The notes beneath the pieces are model-generated. The model had not been told where the DNA came from, did not search any database, and saw nothing but the letters and a program-made list of their open reading frames with translations. A DNA stretch of 48,074 bases from an uncultured Prevotellaceae bacterium (GTDB taxonomy: Bacteria; Bacteroidota; Bacteroidia; Bacteroidales; Bacteroidaceae): NCBI GenBank assembly GCA_900314755.1, contig OMWH01000030.1, positions 1-48,074 on the forward strand. The letters are read 5' to 3'. Position numbers and translations under genes: made by a program. The stretch's first letter is position 1; every line of letters starts with the position of its first letter. Below are positions 29,938 to 38,819 of the stretch, in pieces.

Positions 29938-30781
29938 TCAGTCAGCCGGAGCACAGAACGAGCAGGTAACCCTCCGCGTACAGCATTCTGTACGTCCATT
30001 GGTAGAGAAATGGGTTGCCGAGTATACCAAGATCAACCACGATGCCGCTTTCCGGATTGTTACAGGGAAAGCCACCAACACAGAACATCAGATATCATTT
30101 GTGACAGAACAAGCCGACGATGCCGTTTTCGTGGCACGCTATGCCGTACTGCCCGTAGTGACGAAATCGTCGGAGGCAGCACAGCTGCTGGGCAGCAAGC
30201 GTCTGAATGCCAAGAAGCTGAAGAGTCTTTTCTTCGTGAAGGACGAGTTTGACGATGACACGAAGGAGAGCAAGGCAGAGCAAGCGCTTCATATCTACAC
30301 AGGCAATAGTCAGCAGTCGGCATCCAGAGCCTATGCCCTGAGTTTCAAGCAGGAGACGAGTTCGTTTAAGGGTAAAAAGATTTCAGGTGATGACCATTTC
30401 CTTAATACCGCGTTGAGCCGCGACCCGTTAGGTATCGCCATCAACTCACTCTCCAACATCTTCGATTTGCAGAGCCGCCAGTTGCGCAGTGACCTCGCCA
30501 TCGTGCCCCTCGATATTGACAAGCATGGTGAGCAGATACTCGACGAGGCTCGTCTGGACGACATCATCCTGTTGCTGGAGCAGCAGCAGTTCGCAGAGAT
30601 CCCCACGGGTAAGATAGGACTGTCATACAACCATCACGACGGCATTTTGAACCAGTTTGTCCGCTGGATATTGACCGATGGCAACAAATACGTCCATGAG
30701 TACGGTCTCTTGCAGCTCTCACAGAAAGAGGTGACGGCACAGTTGCGTCTCACCGAGCAGCAAGACCTCGCACAGAAATAA
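29888..30781 (+). CDS. Periplasmic substrate-binding-protein-like (PstS-like fold), exported
   Basis: About 297 residues. The start MRKSVFTIALLLGLQVSQSAGAQ gives a clean signal peptide; an in-frame ATG at 29828 would add 20 hydrophilic residues and hide it, so 29888 is preferred. The mature part (LRVQHSVRPLVEKWVAEYTKINHDAAFRI near its start) is laid out like PBP-II/PstS-type phosphate-binding proteins, with a C-terminal segment FVRWILTDGNKYVHEYGLLQLS typical of that fold. No ABC permease lies nearby, so it may hand ligand to, or sense ligand for, the SusCD system instead. It overlaps the leader ORF and precedes susC by 20 nt. Confidence 0.7.
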   Translation: MRKSVFTIALLLGLQVSQSAGAQNEQVTLRVQHSVRPLVEKWVAEYTKINHDAAFRIVTGKATNTEHQISFVTEQADDAVFVARYAVLPVVTKSSEAAQLLGSKRLNAKKLKSLFFVKDEFDDDTKESKAEQALHIYTGNSQQSASRAYALSFKQETSSFKGKKISGDDHFLNTALSRDPLGIAINSLSNIFDLQSRQLRSDLAIVPLDIDKHGEQILDEARLDDIILLLEQQQFAEIPTGKIGLSYNHHDGILNQFVRWILTDGNKYVHEYGLLQLSQKEVTAQLRLTEQQDLAQK

Positions 30782-30801
30782 TAATAGGAAAGGGTAAAAA
30801 G

Positions 30802-33800
30802 ATGAAAACAAGATTAGTACTATTTCTAATAGTGCTGGCTACGGTATTGCCGTCAGCCGCACAGACCACCATCACGGGACATATCGCTGATGCCCGTACA
30901 GGAGAGTCACTGATAGGAGCCTCCGTCGTTCCCAAGTCGAGTAAGGAACTGGGTGCCGTGACAGACGTGGACGGAAACTTCACCCTGGTGACGAATGTAG
31001 AACTGCCTCTCACCCTGAGTGTCCAGTATGTAGGCTACCGCCCGCAGGAGGTGGATGTCTATGATGCCGCAGAGCCGGTGGACATCCTGTTGAGCGACAA
31101 TGCCAGCCGTCTGAACGAGGTGGTGGTGATTGGCTATGGTGAACAGAAACGTCTGGAACTGACCAGTGCCATCTCCAGTGTGGGCAGTGAGGTGCTGCGC
31201 CAGCAGAACAACTCCGTGGAGAGTGCCCTGCAGGGTGCCGTGGCTGGTCTTAACGTCACCCAGACCAGTGGACAGCCGGGTGCCGCCAGCATCATCCGCA
31301 TCCGTGGCGGTAACTCCATCACGGGAGGTAACGAGCCCCTGTATGTCATCGACGGCTTCATCGTCTATAACGACCCAGCCTCCACCCGTACCGGTGCAAA
31401 GACGAGTGATGCCACCCTCGACCCCCTCGCCTTCCTGAACCCTGCGGATATTGAGAGCATCGAGGTGCTGAAGGACGTGAGTGCCACCGCCATCTATGGT
31501 ACCCGTGGTGCCAACGGTGTGATCATCATCACCACCAAGAAGGGGTCACACGGCCGTAACAACATCAGCTATAACGCCAGCTTCGGATGGAGCACCATCG
31601 GCAAGAAGCTGAACTATCTGAATGCCCAGCAGTGGGTAGGACTGTGGAACGAGCTGTATGACAATGGTGAGGTGGGCTATCGCATCGACACCCCTACCCA
31701 GAGCTACGACTGGCAGGATGCCGCCTTACGCACTGGTTTCTCACAGGAGCACCAGTTGTCATTTGTCGGCGGTGATGAGATCTCCCGATACAGCATCAGC
31801 GGTGGCTATAAGAGTCAGGATGGTATCGTGAAGGGTACGGGACTGAAACGGTATGTGGGTCGTGCCAACTATGAGCGCAACATCTTCCCCACCCTGCTGG
31901 TGGGTGTCAATGCCAGTGGTGCCTATAACAAGGTGACTGGCGTTGCCGACAACAGTGGCAGTATGTTTGCCCCCAGCCCTTGGGTGGCAGCCATCTCACA
32001 CACACCCTACACCTCTATTTACAATGCTGACGGCACGTACAACTACGACCCGACACCCACCAGTGTGGATATCTATAACGGACGTGTGGGCAATCCCATC
32101 AGCGACTTAGAGAATACGAAGGCAGAGACTGAGAATACCCGTTTCATCGGTACTGGTTTCGCAGAGTGGACGGTCATCCCACAGCTGAAGCTGAAGGCAA
32201 GTCTGGGTGCCGACATCTCCAACACCCGTCAGAGCTACTATGCTCCGTCCTATACCACTGGTGGACTTGCCAATAACGGCTATGCCTCCGTGGGTCAGAC
32301 AAAGACCACCACATGGCAGACAGAGTATACGGCAACGTACAGCAATGTGTTCAAACGCGTACACTCCCTGAACGCACTGCTGGGATATACCGCCCAGCGT
32401 ACCGACCGCAGCAGTGTCGCCACGACATCCTACGGTTTCAGCAATGATGCCACGGGATATGACAACCTCGGAGCGGCTGCCACCACCCTGCCTTCTGTCA
32501 GCAGTCATTATATCTCCACCCTGCAGTCGTGGATCGGTCGTGTGAACTACAGCTATGACTCACGCTATAATGCCTCACTGACCCTGCGTGCCGATGGCAG
32601 CAGCCGTTTCGCCGACAACCACCGCTGGGGATGGTTTCCTTCCTTAGGTCTCTCTTGGAATATCGACCGTGAGAAATGGCTCCACTTAGGCAAGAGTGTC
32701 GACTTCATCCAACTGCGTGCCTCTGTCGGTACAGTGGGTAACCAGGAAATCGGTGACTACCAGTTTGCGGCAAATGTCGTTCCCCGTACGGTGATTATCA
32801 ACAACCAGAAGGCGACGAGCTATATCATCGAGAACAAATCGAACGAAGACCTGAAATGGGAGACAACCACCTCTTATAATATAGGACTGAGCACCGGCTT
32901 CTTCCAGAACCGTCTGACAGTGACGCTGGATGCTTACTACAAGAAGACCAACGACCTCTTGCTGGATGTTCCCGTAGAGCAGGTAACTGGTTTCTCTACC
33001 GTCCTGCGCAATGTCGGCTCTGTAACGAACAAGGGCGTGGAACTGGAGATTGGCGGTGTGCTGATAGACAACAAGAACTGGAAATGGAACGTGAACGGTA
33101 ATATCGCCCATAACAAGAATGAGGTGACCAGTCTGGGCGACTCTGAGTATTTCCTGCCTGACTTCGCCTCTGTAGGTACACTGCAGTATATCAACCCGCT
33201 GATCGTGAAGGTGGGTGAGCCCCTCGGTACTTTCTATGGCTATCGCTTCAAGGGCATCATCCAGTCTGACGAGGACCTCAGCAGTCTCCCTGCACAGACG
33301 ATCTCCACGGTAGAGCCAGGTAACCCGAAGTTCGAGGATGTCAATAACGACGGTGTCGTCAATGAGCAAGACCGTGTGGTGTTAGGGAATATCCAACCGA
33401 AGTTCACCTATGGCTTCAATACCAAGGTTGCCTATAAGAACTGGGACCTCTTCGTGAGCCTCAGCGGCAGCTATGGCAACAAACTCTTCAATGCACTCGC
33501 CTGTCGTCTGGACCGTGGTAATGGCTACTATTACAACCCACTGGGTGAGGTTGCCAACCGCTGGACTGTGACAAACCCGAGCAATACCATCCAAAAGGCA
33601 AGCAGCGCGACATCTATCTATGCCGATGACCGTTTCGTGGAGAATGCCAGCTATTTGAAGTTCCGCAACATCCAACTGGGCTATACCCTACCCGTCCCAC
33701 AGATCACGAAAGATGCCAAGCTGCGGCTGTATGTCTCACTGCAGAATTTCTTCACCATCACCAGCTACAGCGGTTATGACCCAGAGGCAAACCGCAATGG

Positions 33801-33894
33801 CATCGACGAGACCAGTGCCCTCTATCAGGGAGTGGACTATGGTGCCTACCCTGCTGCCAAAACGGTATTGTTTGGATTTAACATCACACTATAA
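30802..33894 (+). CDS. SusC-family TonB-dependent outer-membrane transporter
   Basis: A 1030-residue protein. Signal peptide MKTRLVLFLIVLATVLPSAAQ; an N-terminal carboxypeptidase-D regulatory-like domain (about 22-100, TITGHIADARTGESLIGASVV); a TonB-box/plug region (LNEVVVIGYGEQKRLELTSAISSV, IIRIRGGNSITGGNEPLYVIDGF, IESIEVLKDVSATAIYGTRGANGVIIITTKKG); and a barrel ending in TVLFGFNITL. SusC proteins import bulky ligands with a SusD lid, which is the next gene (18 nt gap). There is no glycosidase or polysaccharide-lyase gene in the operon; instead the context is sulfur metabolism, so the cargo may be a peptide or thiol compound rather than a glycan. Confidence 0.95.
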   Translation: MKTRLVLFLIVLATVLPSAAQTTITGHIADARTGESLIGASVVPKSSKELGAVTDVDGNFTLVTNVELPLTLSVQYVGYRPQEVDVYDAAEPVDILLSDNASRLNEVVVIGYGEQKRLELTSAISSVGSEVLRQQNNSVESALQGAVAGLNVTQTSGQPGAASIIRIRGGNSITGGNEPLYVIDGFIVYNDPASTRTGAKTSDATLDPLAFLNPADIESIEVLKDVSATAIYGTRGANGVIIITTKKGSHGRNNISYNASFGWSTIGKKLNYLNAQQWVGLWNELYDNGEVGYRIDTPTQSYDWQDAALRTGFSQEHQLSFVGGDEISRYSISGGYKSQDGIVKGTGLKRYVGRANYERNIFPTLLVGVNASGAYNKVTGVADNSGSMFAPSPWVAAISHTPYTSIYNADGTYNYDPTPTSVDIYNGRVGNPISDLENTKAETENTRFIGTGFAEWTVIPQLKLKASLGADISNTRQSYYAPSYTTGGLANNGYASVGQTKTTTWQTEYTATYSNVFKRVHSLNALLGYTAQRTDRSSVATTSYGFSNDATGYDNLGAAATTLPSVSSHYISTLQSWIGRVNYSYDSRYNASLTLRADGSSRFADNHRWGWFPSLGLSWNIDREKWLHLGKSVDFIQLRASVGTVGNQEIGDYQFAANVVPRTVIINNQKATSYIIENKSNEDLKWETTTSYNIGLSTGFFQNRLTVTLDAYYKKTNDLLLDVPVEQVTGFSTVLRNVGSVTNKGVELEIGGVLIDNKNWKWNVNGNIAHNKNEVTSLGDSEYFLPDFASVGTLQYINPLIVKVGEPLGTFYGYRFKGIIQSDEDLSSLPAQTISTVEPGNPKFEDVNNDGVVNEQDRVVLGNIQPKFTYGFNTKVAYKNWDLFVSLSGSYGNKLFNALACRLDRGNGYYYNPLGEVANRWTVTNPSNTIQKASSATSIYADDRFVENASYLKFRNIQLGYTLPVPQITKDAKLRLYVSLQNFFTITSYSGYDPEANRNGIDETSALYQGVDYGAYPAAKTVLFGFNITL

Positions 33895-33912
33895 CGAAAT
33901 ATCGGAATCATT

Positions 33913-35496
33913 ATGAGAAAAAGTATAATATATCTCGCAACAGGTCTTTTGCTCACCAGTTGCGCTGACCTCGACCAGAAGTCAATCAGTTCTATCGACA
34001 AGGACAATTTCTATCAGAGCAAAGAGGATATAGAGACAGCCATCAATGGTGTCTATCAGGAGTTTACCGTGGATGGGTTCTATGGTATGTTCAATAACCA
34101 GAGCATCTATATCAACGACTTACAGACTGACTATGTGAAGGCGGGAGCACAGACGAACTCGGCTCATATCCGTGAACTCAGCAACTTTGCCGTCCAGCCT
34201 ACCAATGTTTTCGTCAGCTATGCCTGGGAGGAACACTATACCGCCATTAACCGTGCCAATGTGGTTATCGACAAGGTGACGGATGCGTCATGGCTCGACG
34301 AGCAGTCCAAGCAGAACTACATCAACGAGGCGCGTTTCCTCCGTGGCTTTATGTACTTCAACTTAGTACGCTATTTCGGAGGAGTACCCATCGTATTACA
34401 TGACGGTGAGGGAGAAGGGGCTGCCCGCAACAGCGTCGATGAGGTGTATGAGCAGATTGTTGCTGACCTGACTGCCGCTGAGAATCTGCCCGCTGACTAT
34501 ACTACCCTCGACAGCAAGGCATCCAGTCTTGCGGCATCGGCACTGCTCTCCAAGGTCTATCTCGTATGGGCGCAGACCAGTAGTGAACAAGGAAAGGCAA
34601 ACCAAAACGCCTATTATCAGAAAGCTATCGACTATGCCAATAAGGTGATTAACTCCGGAAAGTACAAACTGCTGGATAAGTTCATCGACAACTGGTCGGT
34701 AGACAAGAAACATGGTGCGGAGCATATCTTCTCCATCGAACACGACCGCACCATCAACGGTAATGTGTCAGGACACTGTACCTTCGCCACGAACTGGAGC
34801 AACTCTGAGCCTGTGCTCCTCGCTACCAGCGACAAGTATTATGAGCAGACAGACCCTCGTGACCAGCGGCGTGACGGCTCATGGGCAAAACGTCTCTATG
34901 ACCCGAATACGGGTGAGGACTTCGTGTTCACAATCCCCCGCTTCCGTAAGTATATTGACTCGCTTAACTATGCCAATCCTGCCTCTGCAGGTAATTCCGC
35001 AGGACAGTCAACGAACACCACCATCATTCGTTATGCTGAGGTGCTGCTCATCAAGGCTGAGGCAGAGAATGAGCTGAATGGTCCTACGACTGCTGCCTAC
35101 GATGCCATCAACCAGGTGCGCCGCCGTGCCTACTGGAGTCCTTATGAGAATGTGCAGAACACACCATCTGACGGCTCTGCCCTCGACCTCGCAGGACTGA
35201 CCAAAGAGGAGTTCCGTGAACGGTTGCGTGAGGAGCGCCGACTGGAGTTCGTATTGGAGGGACAGCGCTGGTTCGACCTTATCCGCTGGCATATCCTTAT
35301 TAAATATGTAAAGGCGAACACCCCTACTGATGCGGAAACACTGGGAACAAAGACCACCAAGATACAGAATGTGTCGAAGAAAAACTACCTGTTACCACTC
35401 CCGCAGGACCAACTGATCCTGAATCCTAACCTGGAGCAGAACTGGGGCTATAGCGGAGAGTCGGGAGACGGTCCCTACGGGCCAGAATTCGAATAA
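33913..35496 (+). CDS. SusD-family outer-membrane lipoprotein
   Basis: A 527-residue lipoprotein; the signal MRKSIIYLATGLLLTSC has a lipobox cysteine at residue 17. SusD hallmarks: DLDQKSISSIDKDNFYQSKEDIETAINGVY near the N-terminus, INEARFLRGFMYFNLVRYFGGVPIV (TPR helix), and a C-terminal RagB/SusD region with FRERLREERRLEFVLEGQRWFDLIRW and a final YLLPLPQDQLILNPNLEQNWGY. It forms the lid of the upstream SusC transporter. The binding-site ligand cannot be deduced. Confidence 0.95.
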   Translation: MRKSIIYLATGLLLTSCADLDQKSISSIDKDNFYQSKEDIETAINGVYQEFTVDGFYGMFNNQSIYINDLQTDYVKAGAQTNSAHIRELSNFAVQPTNVFVSYAWEEHYTAINRANVVIDKVTDASWLDEQSKQNYINEARFLRGFMYFNLVRYFGGVPIVLHDGEGEGAARNSVDEVYEQIVADLTAAENLPADYTTLDSKASSLAASALLSKVYLVWAQTSSEQGKANQNAYYQKAIDYANKVINSGKYKLLDKFIDNWSVDKKHGAEHIFSIEHDRTINGNVSGHCTFATNWSNSEPVLLATSDKYYEQTDPRDQRRDGSWAKRLYDPNTGEDFVFTIPRFRKYIDSLNYANPASAGNSAGQSTNTTIIRYAEVLLIKAEAENELNGPTTAAYDAINQVRRRAYWSPYENVQNTPSDGSALDLAGLTKEEFRERLREERRLEFVLEGQRWFDLIRWHILIKYVKANTPTDAETLGTKTTKIQNVSKKNYLLPLPQDQLILNPNLEQNWGYSGESGDGPYGPEFE

Positions 35497-35540
35497 CACC
35501 GAATATCGAATAACAAAACAACAAAATAACAAAAAGAAAT

Positions 35541-36584
35541 ATGAAACAGATTATCTTCAAAACAATTGCTGTGGCTCTGCTTACAACCACAGGTTATCAG
35601 ACTGTAGCTGCCCAGCAGCAAGTAGCAAACAACCGCCGTGAACGCATTTTGCAGGTACTTGACCAGAGCCGTCCAAATGCCTATGTACCCGCAGCCTTCT
35701 TCCTCCATTTCGAGAACAAACTCGGACGGAAAGCGGTACAGGACCATAAGGATTTCTACCACGCCACCAATATGGACTTCGTGAAGGTGTTCTATGAGAT
35801 CAGTGTGCCACAGATTGACATCAAGAGTGGTAAGGACTGGGAGAAAGTGCCTGTCTATAGCGAGGAATTCTTCGCACCACAGGTTGCCGTCATCGAAGAC
35901 CTTGCCCGTGAGTTCGGCAAGGAGGCGTTTATATTGCCTACGGTATATTCTCCTCTTGCCCTTGCCCATCAGACCTTAGGACGTGGCAAGGACCTGAAAA
36001 AACTGGCAGAGGAAGACCCCGTTGCCTTCGGAAAAGCCATCAAGAACCTGTCGCTTTCCATCGAGAACTATCTGCGCTCTGCCCGTAAACATGGAGCCGA
36101 CGGCTTCTATGTGTCCAGCCAGGGTGGTGACGGCAACTCACTGTCTACCAAGATATGGCAGGAGCAGGTACGCCAGTGGGACAAGCACGTGTCTGAGGTG
36201 GCAAACGAGATTGGTGAGATCAATATCCTGCATATCTGCGACTATGGCACTCCTTTCAAGAACGCAGAGGCTCTCTATGCCTTTGCCGACTACCCCGCCA
36301 GCATCATCAATGTACCTCTGAACTTCTCTGACGGCTCTGCCCTCAATCTGAAAGAGGCACAACAGCGTTTCGGTCGTCCTATCTTCGGAGGATTGGAGCG
36401 TCTGGGGGTGATTGCCAACGGAACCATCGAAGAGGCTAAGAAAGCTGTCGACAAAGTGCTGGAGAATGCCGCACCCAACTTCATCTTAGGTGCCGACTGC
36501 ACCGTACCGGGTGAAACAGACTGGGAGAAGCTGCGCGCTGTCATCGACTATGCACACACTTGGCGGCTGACACACAATAAGTAA
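35541..36584 (+). CDS. Exported URO-D/MtaA-fold protein with HxC...C zinc motif
   Basis: A 347-residue protein. The uroporphyrinogen decarboxylase/methyltransferase (MtaA-CmuA) fold is suggested by NAYVPAAFFLHF, GADGFYVSSQGGD, INILHICDYGTPF and IFGGLERLG. It retains H231-x-C233 and C320 (GADCTVPGET), which in the methyltransferase branch bind zinc and activate a thiol. Unusually, it starts with a signal peptide (MKQIIFKTIAVALLTTTGYQTVAAQQ), so it should act in the periplasm, whereas characterised relatives are cytoplasmic. It is 44 nt after susD and 25 nt before the symporter. A role in handling an imported S-methyl or thiol compound is my inference. Confidence 0.75.
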   Translation: MKQIIFKTIAVALLTTTGYQTVAAQQQVANNRRERILQVLDQSRPNAYVPAAFFLHFENKLGRKAVQDHKDFYHATNMDFVKVFYEISVPQIDIKSGKDWEKVPVYSEEFFAPQVAVIEDLAREFGKEAFILPTVYSPLALAHQTLGRGKDLKKLAEEDPVAFGKAIKNLSLSIENYLRSARKHGADGFYVSSQGGDGNSLSTKIWQEQVRQWDKHVSEVANEIGEINILHICDYGTPFKNAEALYAFADYPASIINVPLNFSDGSALNLKEAQQRFGRPIFGGLERLGVIANGTIEEAKKAVDKVLENAAPNFILGADCTVPGETDWEKLRAVIDYAHTWRLTHNK

Positions 36585-36609
36585 CCTACCTTTTCCGTTA
36601 AATAGCTAA

Positions 36610-37809
36610 ATGAAGCAAATGTTAGTATGGATAGGCGCCCTGATAGTGGGCGCCATCCTTGGTTTATTACAAAACAGCGGCATCGATAACACTGCCAATT
36701 TCATCGCCGCCATCTATGTGCGACTGTTCCAGTTGCTCGCCGTACCGACAATCGTACTTGCCGTCACTACCACACTTGCGACACTGGGCAGTGGACCAGA
36801 TGCCGGACGCATCTTCCGGCACACCATCATGTACACGCTGCTTACCACTTTTGTAGCTGCTCTTGTCGGCTTGTTTCTCTATGTCATCATTGCACCTGGC
36901 AACATGGTCATCAGTGCCGCAGAGACAGGCTCCCAACTCTCAGCGGACACCCCCCAACTTAGTTACACAGACCACTTGCTGAGCGTGATCCCCAACAATA
37001 TCGTGAAACCATTCCTTGATGGCAATGTGCTCTCGCTGCTGCTCCTTGCCGCCGCTGTAGGCATCGCCCTGTCGCAGATGACTGACACGCCCCACAAGAA
37101 GTCGGTGGTCAACTTCCTTTTAGGTATACAAGAGGTATTGTTTATGCTGATTCGCGGATTGATATGGACATTGCCCATAGGTATCCTTGCCTTTGCTGCC
37201 CAACTGTCGTCACAACTGAGTGCCGGTGTCATCGCCGACTCCTTGGGAAAATATGTCGCAGTCGTCCTGGGTGGCAACCTGTTGCAGTTCTTCGTAGTGC
37301 TGCCCGTCTTCCTATTGCTCAGAGGACTGAATCCTATCCGTGTCATGACGAAGATGACACCTGCCATTATGATGGCACTCTTCACAAAGAGCAGTGCAGC
37401 GACCCTTCCTGTCACGATGCAAACTGCCGAGGGACGACTGGGTGTTAAATCGCAGATATCCCGTTTCGTACTGCCCATCTGTACCACTATCAACATGAAC
37501 GGTTGCGCAGCCTTTATTCTGGTCACCTCACTCTTCGTAATGCAACAGGGGGGTATCGAACTCACCTGGACCACCATGCTCACATGGGTTCTTATCTCCG
37601 TTGTCTCTGCCATCGGCAATGCTGGTGTTCCCATGGGGTGCTACTTCCTCACCCTCTCCCTGATGTCTGGCATCAACGCCCCTATCGCCGTCCTCGGCAT
37701 CATCCTCCCCATCTATACCATTATAGATATGGTGGAGACTGCTGTCAACGTATGGAGCGATTCCTGTGTCTGTGCCATGACAGACCATGACCTTACGGAC
37801 AGAACGTAA
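36610..37809 (+). CDS. DAACS-family Na+/H+ symporter (dicarboxylate/amino acid, possibly cystine)
   Basis: A 399-residue inner-membrane transporter with about eight hydrophobic helices and the family's re-entrant loop motifs: the serine-rich loop FTKSSAATLPVTM near residue 260 and TTINMNGCAAF (the NMDGT-type motif, here NMNG-C). The family includes glutamate/aspartate, C4-dicarboxylate and cystine (TcyP) carriers. The altered motif and the operon suggest a sulfur compound as cargo, but this is not proven. It is the last gene of the susCD operon; its 3' end overlaps the convergent LD-carboxypeptidase gene by 17 nt. Confidence 0.88.
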   Translation: MKQMLVWIGALIVGAILGLLQNSGIDNTANFIAAIYVRLFQLLAVPTIVLAVTTTLATLGSGPDAGRIFRHTIMYTLLTTFVAALVGLFLYVIIAPGNMVISAAETGSQLSADTPQLSYTDHLLSVIPNNIVKPFLDGNVLSLLLLAAAVGIALSQMTDTPHKKSVVNFLLGIQEVLFMLIRGLIWTLPIGILAFAAQLSSQLSAGVIADSLGKYVAVVLGGNLLQFFVVLPVFLLLRGLNPIRVMTKMTPAIMMALFTKSSAATLPVTMQTAEGRLGVKSQISRFVLPICTTINMNGCAAFILVTSLFVMQQGGIELTWTTMLTWVLISVVSAIGNAGVPMGCYFLTLSLMSGINAPIAVLGIILPIYTIIDMVETAVNVWSDSCVCAMTDHDLTDRT

Positions 37810-38746
37810 GGGTGGCTCCGTCACCATCCACCTCCAACGTTGCCATACTGCCTACCAGCATGGGGAAGTTGCGCATGTGACGATGTCCTACGGGGAAGTC
37901 ATAGCAGACGGGGATGGCGTATTTCCGCAGGTACTCATGGAACATGTGGTTCATATCGGGGAAGGTGTTGGGCGTTTTCTTGTAATTGGAAAACTGCCCG
38001 ATAATCATTCCCTTGACATGCGGCATCAAGCCACGCACCTCCATGTTATGCAGCATACGGTCGACCTTGGTCATGCTCTCGCCCGTATCCTCCACAAAGA
38101 GGATGATATCCGGAAGTGTCAGAGGGTCGTAGACGGAACCGGCAAGACCATGTAATACAGACATATTACCACCCACAAGGATGCCTTTCGCCTTACCTGC
38201 ATGGTTCAGGGGATGGGGGTCGACATGGTACTCCCGCAACTCCCCCTTCATCATGCGCAACAGCGACTGACTGATGGTGTCATTTCCCTCGTAGGTATTG
38301 ATGGCATAGCACATCGAGCCATGAATACCGATATTCCCCGCACATGCCTCGGCACTCAGCAAGGCGGTGATATCACTGAAACCTATCAACATCTTGGGAT
38401 AGCGTCTGAAGATATCCAACGACAACTCGCACAACAGATGGACAGCGCCATCGCCACCACGGGAACACATGATTGCCTTTACGCTGGGGTTCTGCAGTGC
38501 CCATAGCAGGTCGTTCCGCCGTTCCGCAATAGTACCTGCGAATTCCCGATAGTTGTTCAGCGCACTACGACCGACCACCGTATGAAAGCCCCACCGCTCT
38601 AACGTGCGGATGCCCCCGTTAACCGTTGCCGTATCAGTGGCACTCGACGGCGAGATGATGGCGATGGTGTCGCCCTCATGAAGCCATTGCGCCATTACCG
38701 GCGACAATAACAACGTCAGCATCCATGACAAGAAAAAACGTTTCAT
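37793..38746 (-). CDS. LD-carboxypeptidase (S66 family)
   Basis: About 317 residues. The start MKRFFLSWMLTLLLSPVMAQ gives a signal peptide, so the enzyme is exported and would trim the terminal D-Ala from murein tetrapeptides. S66 features: EGDTIAIISPSS, MCSRGGDGAVHLL with the nucleophile region, LIGFSDITALL, GIHGSMC, and the C-terminal GMIIGQFSN ... VCYDFPVGH with the catalytic His. An upstream in-frame ATG (38806) is rejected because a -7 box TATATTTG lies only 5 nt before the chosen start and the signal peptide begins there. The gene is separated from rplT by a strong terminator. Confidence 0.9.
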   Translation of the reverse strand: MKRFFLSWMLTLLLSPVMAQWLHEGDTIAIISPSSATDTATVNGGIRTLERWGFHTVVGRSALNNYREFAGTIAERRNDLLWALQNPSVKAIMCSRGGDGAVHLLCELSLDIFRRYPKMLIGFSDITALLSAEACAGNIGIHGSMCYAINTYEGNDTISQSLLRMMKGELREYHVDPHPLNHAGKAKGILVGGNMSVLHGLAGSVYDPLTLPDIILFVEDTGESMTKVDRMLHNMEVRGLMPHVKGMIIGQFSNYKKTPNTFPDMNHMFHEYLRKYAIPVCYDFPVGHRHMRNFPMLVGSMATLEVDGDGATLTFCP

Positions 38747-38751
38747 ACCTG

Positions 38752-38759
38752 CAAATATA
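38752..38759 (-). promoter_or_regulatory. -7 box of the LD-carboxypeptidase promoter
   Basis: TATATTTG on the minus strand ends 5 nt before the ATG, so the message is probably leaderless. The box abuts the T-run of the rplT terminator. Confidence 0.6.
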
Positions 38760-38792
38760 CAAAAAAAGTCGCAACTCCAAGGAGTCACGACT
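38758..38792 (-). terminator. Rho-independent terminator after rplT
   Basis: The stem AGTCG-tg-ACTCC / GGAGT-tg-CGACT (38767-38792, minus strand) with a 2-nt loop is followed by seven T residues. It ends the infC-rpmI-rplT transcript. Confidence 0.9.
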
Positions 38793-38819
38793 CTTTTTTC
38801 TTTCATTCCATGCGGAGAT

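Noticed and set aside
30802-35496. Polysaccharide utilisation locus
   Set aside because: SusC and SusD are present, but there is no glycosidase, lyase, sulfatase or sugar-type regulator in the operon; the nearest GH28 gene is about 28 kb away on the other strand.
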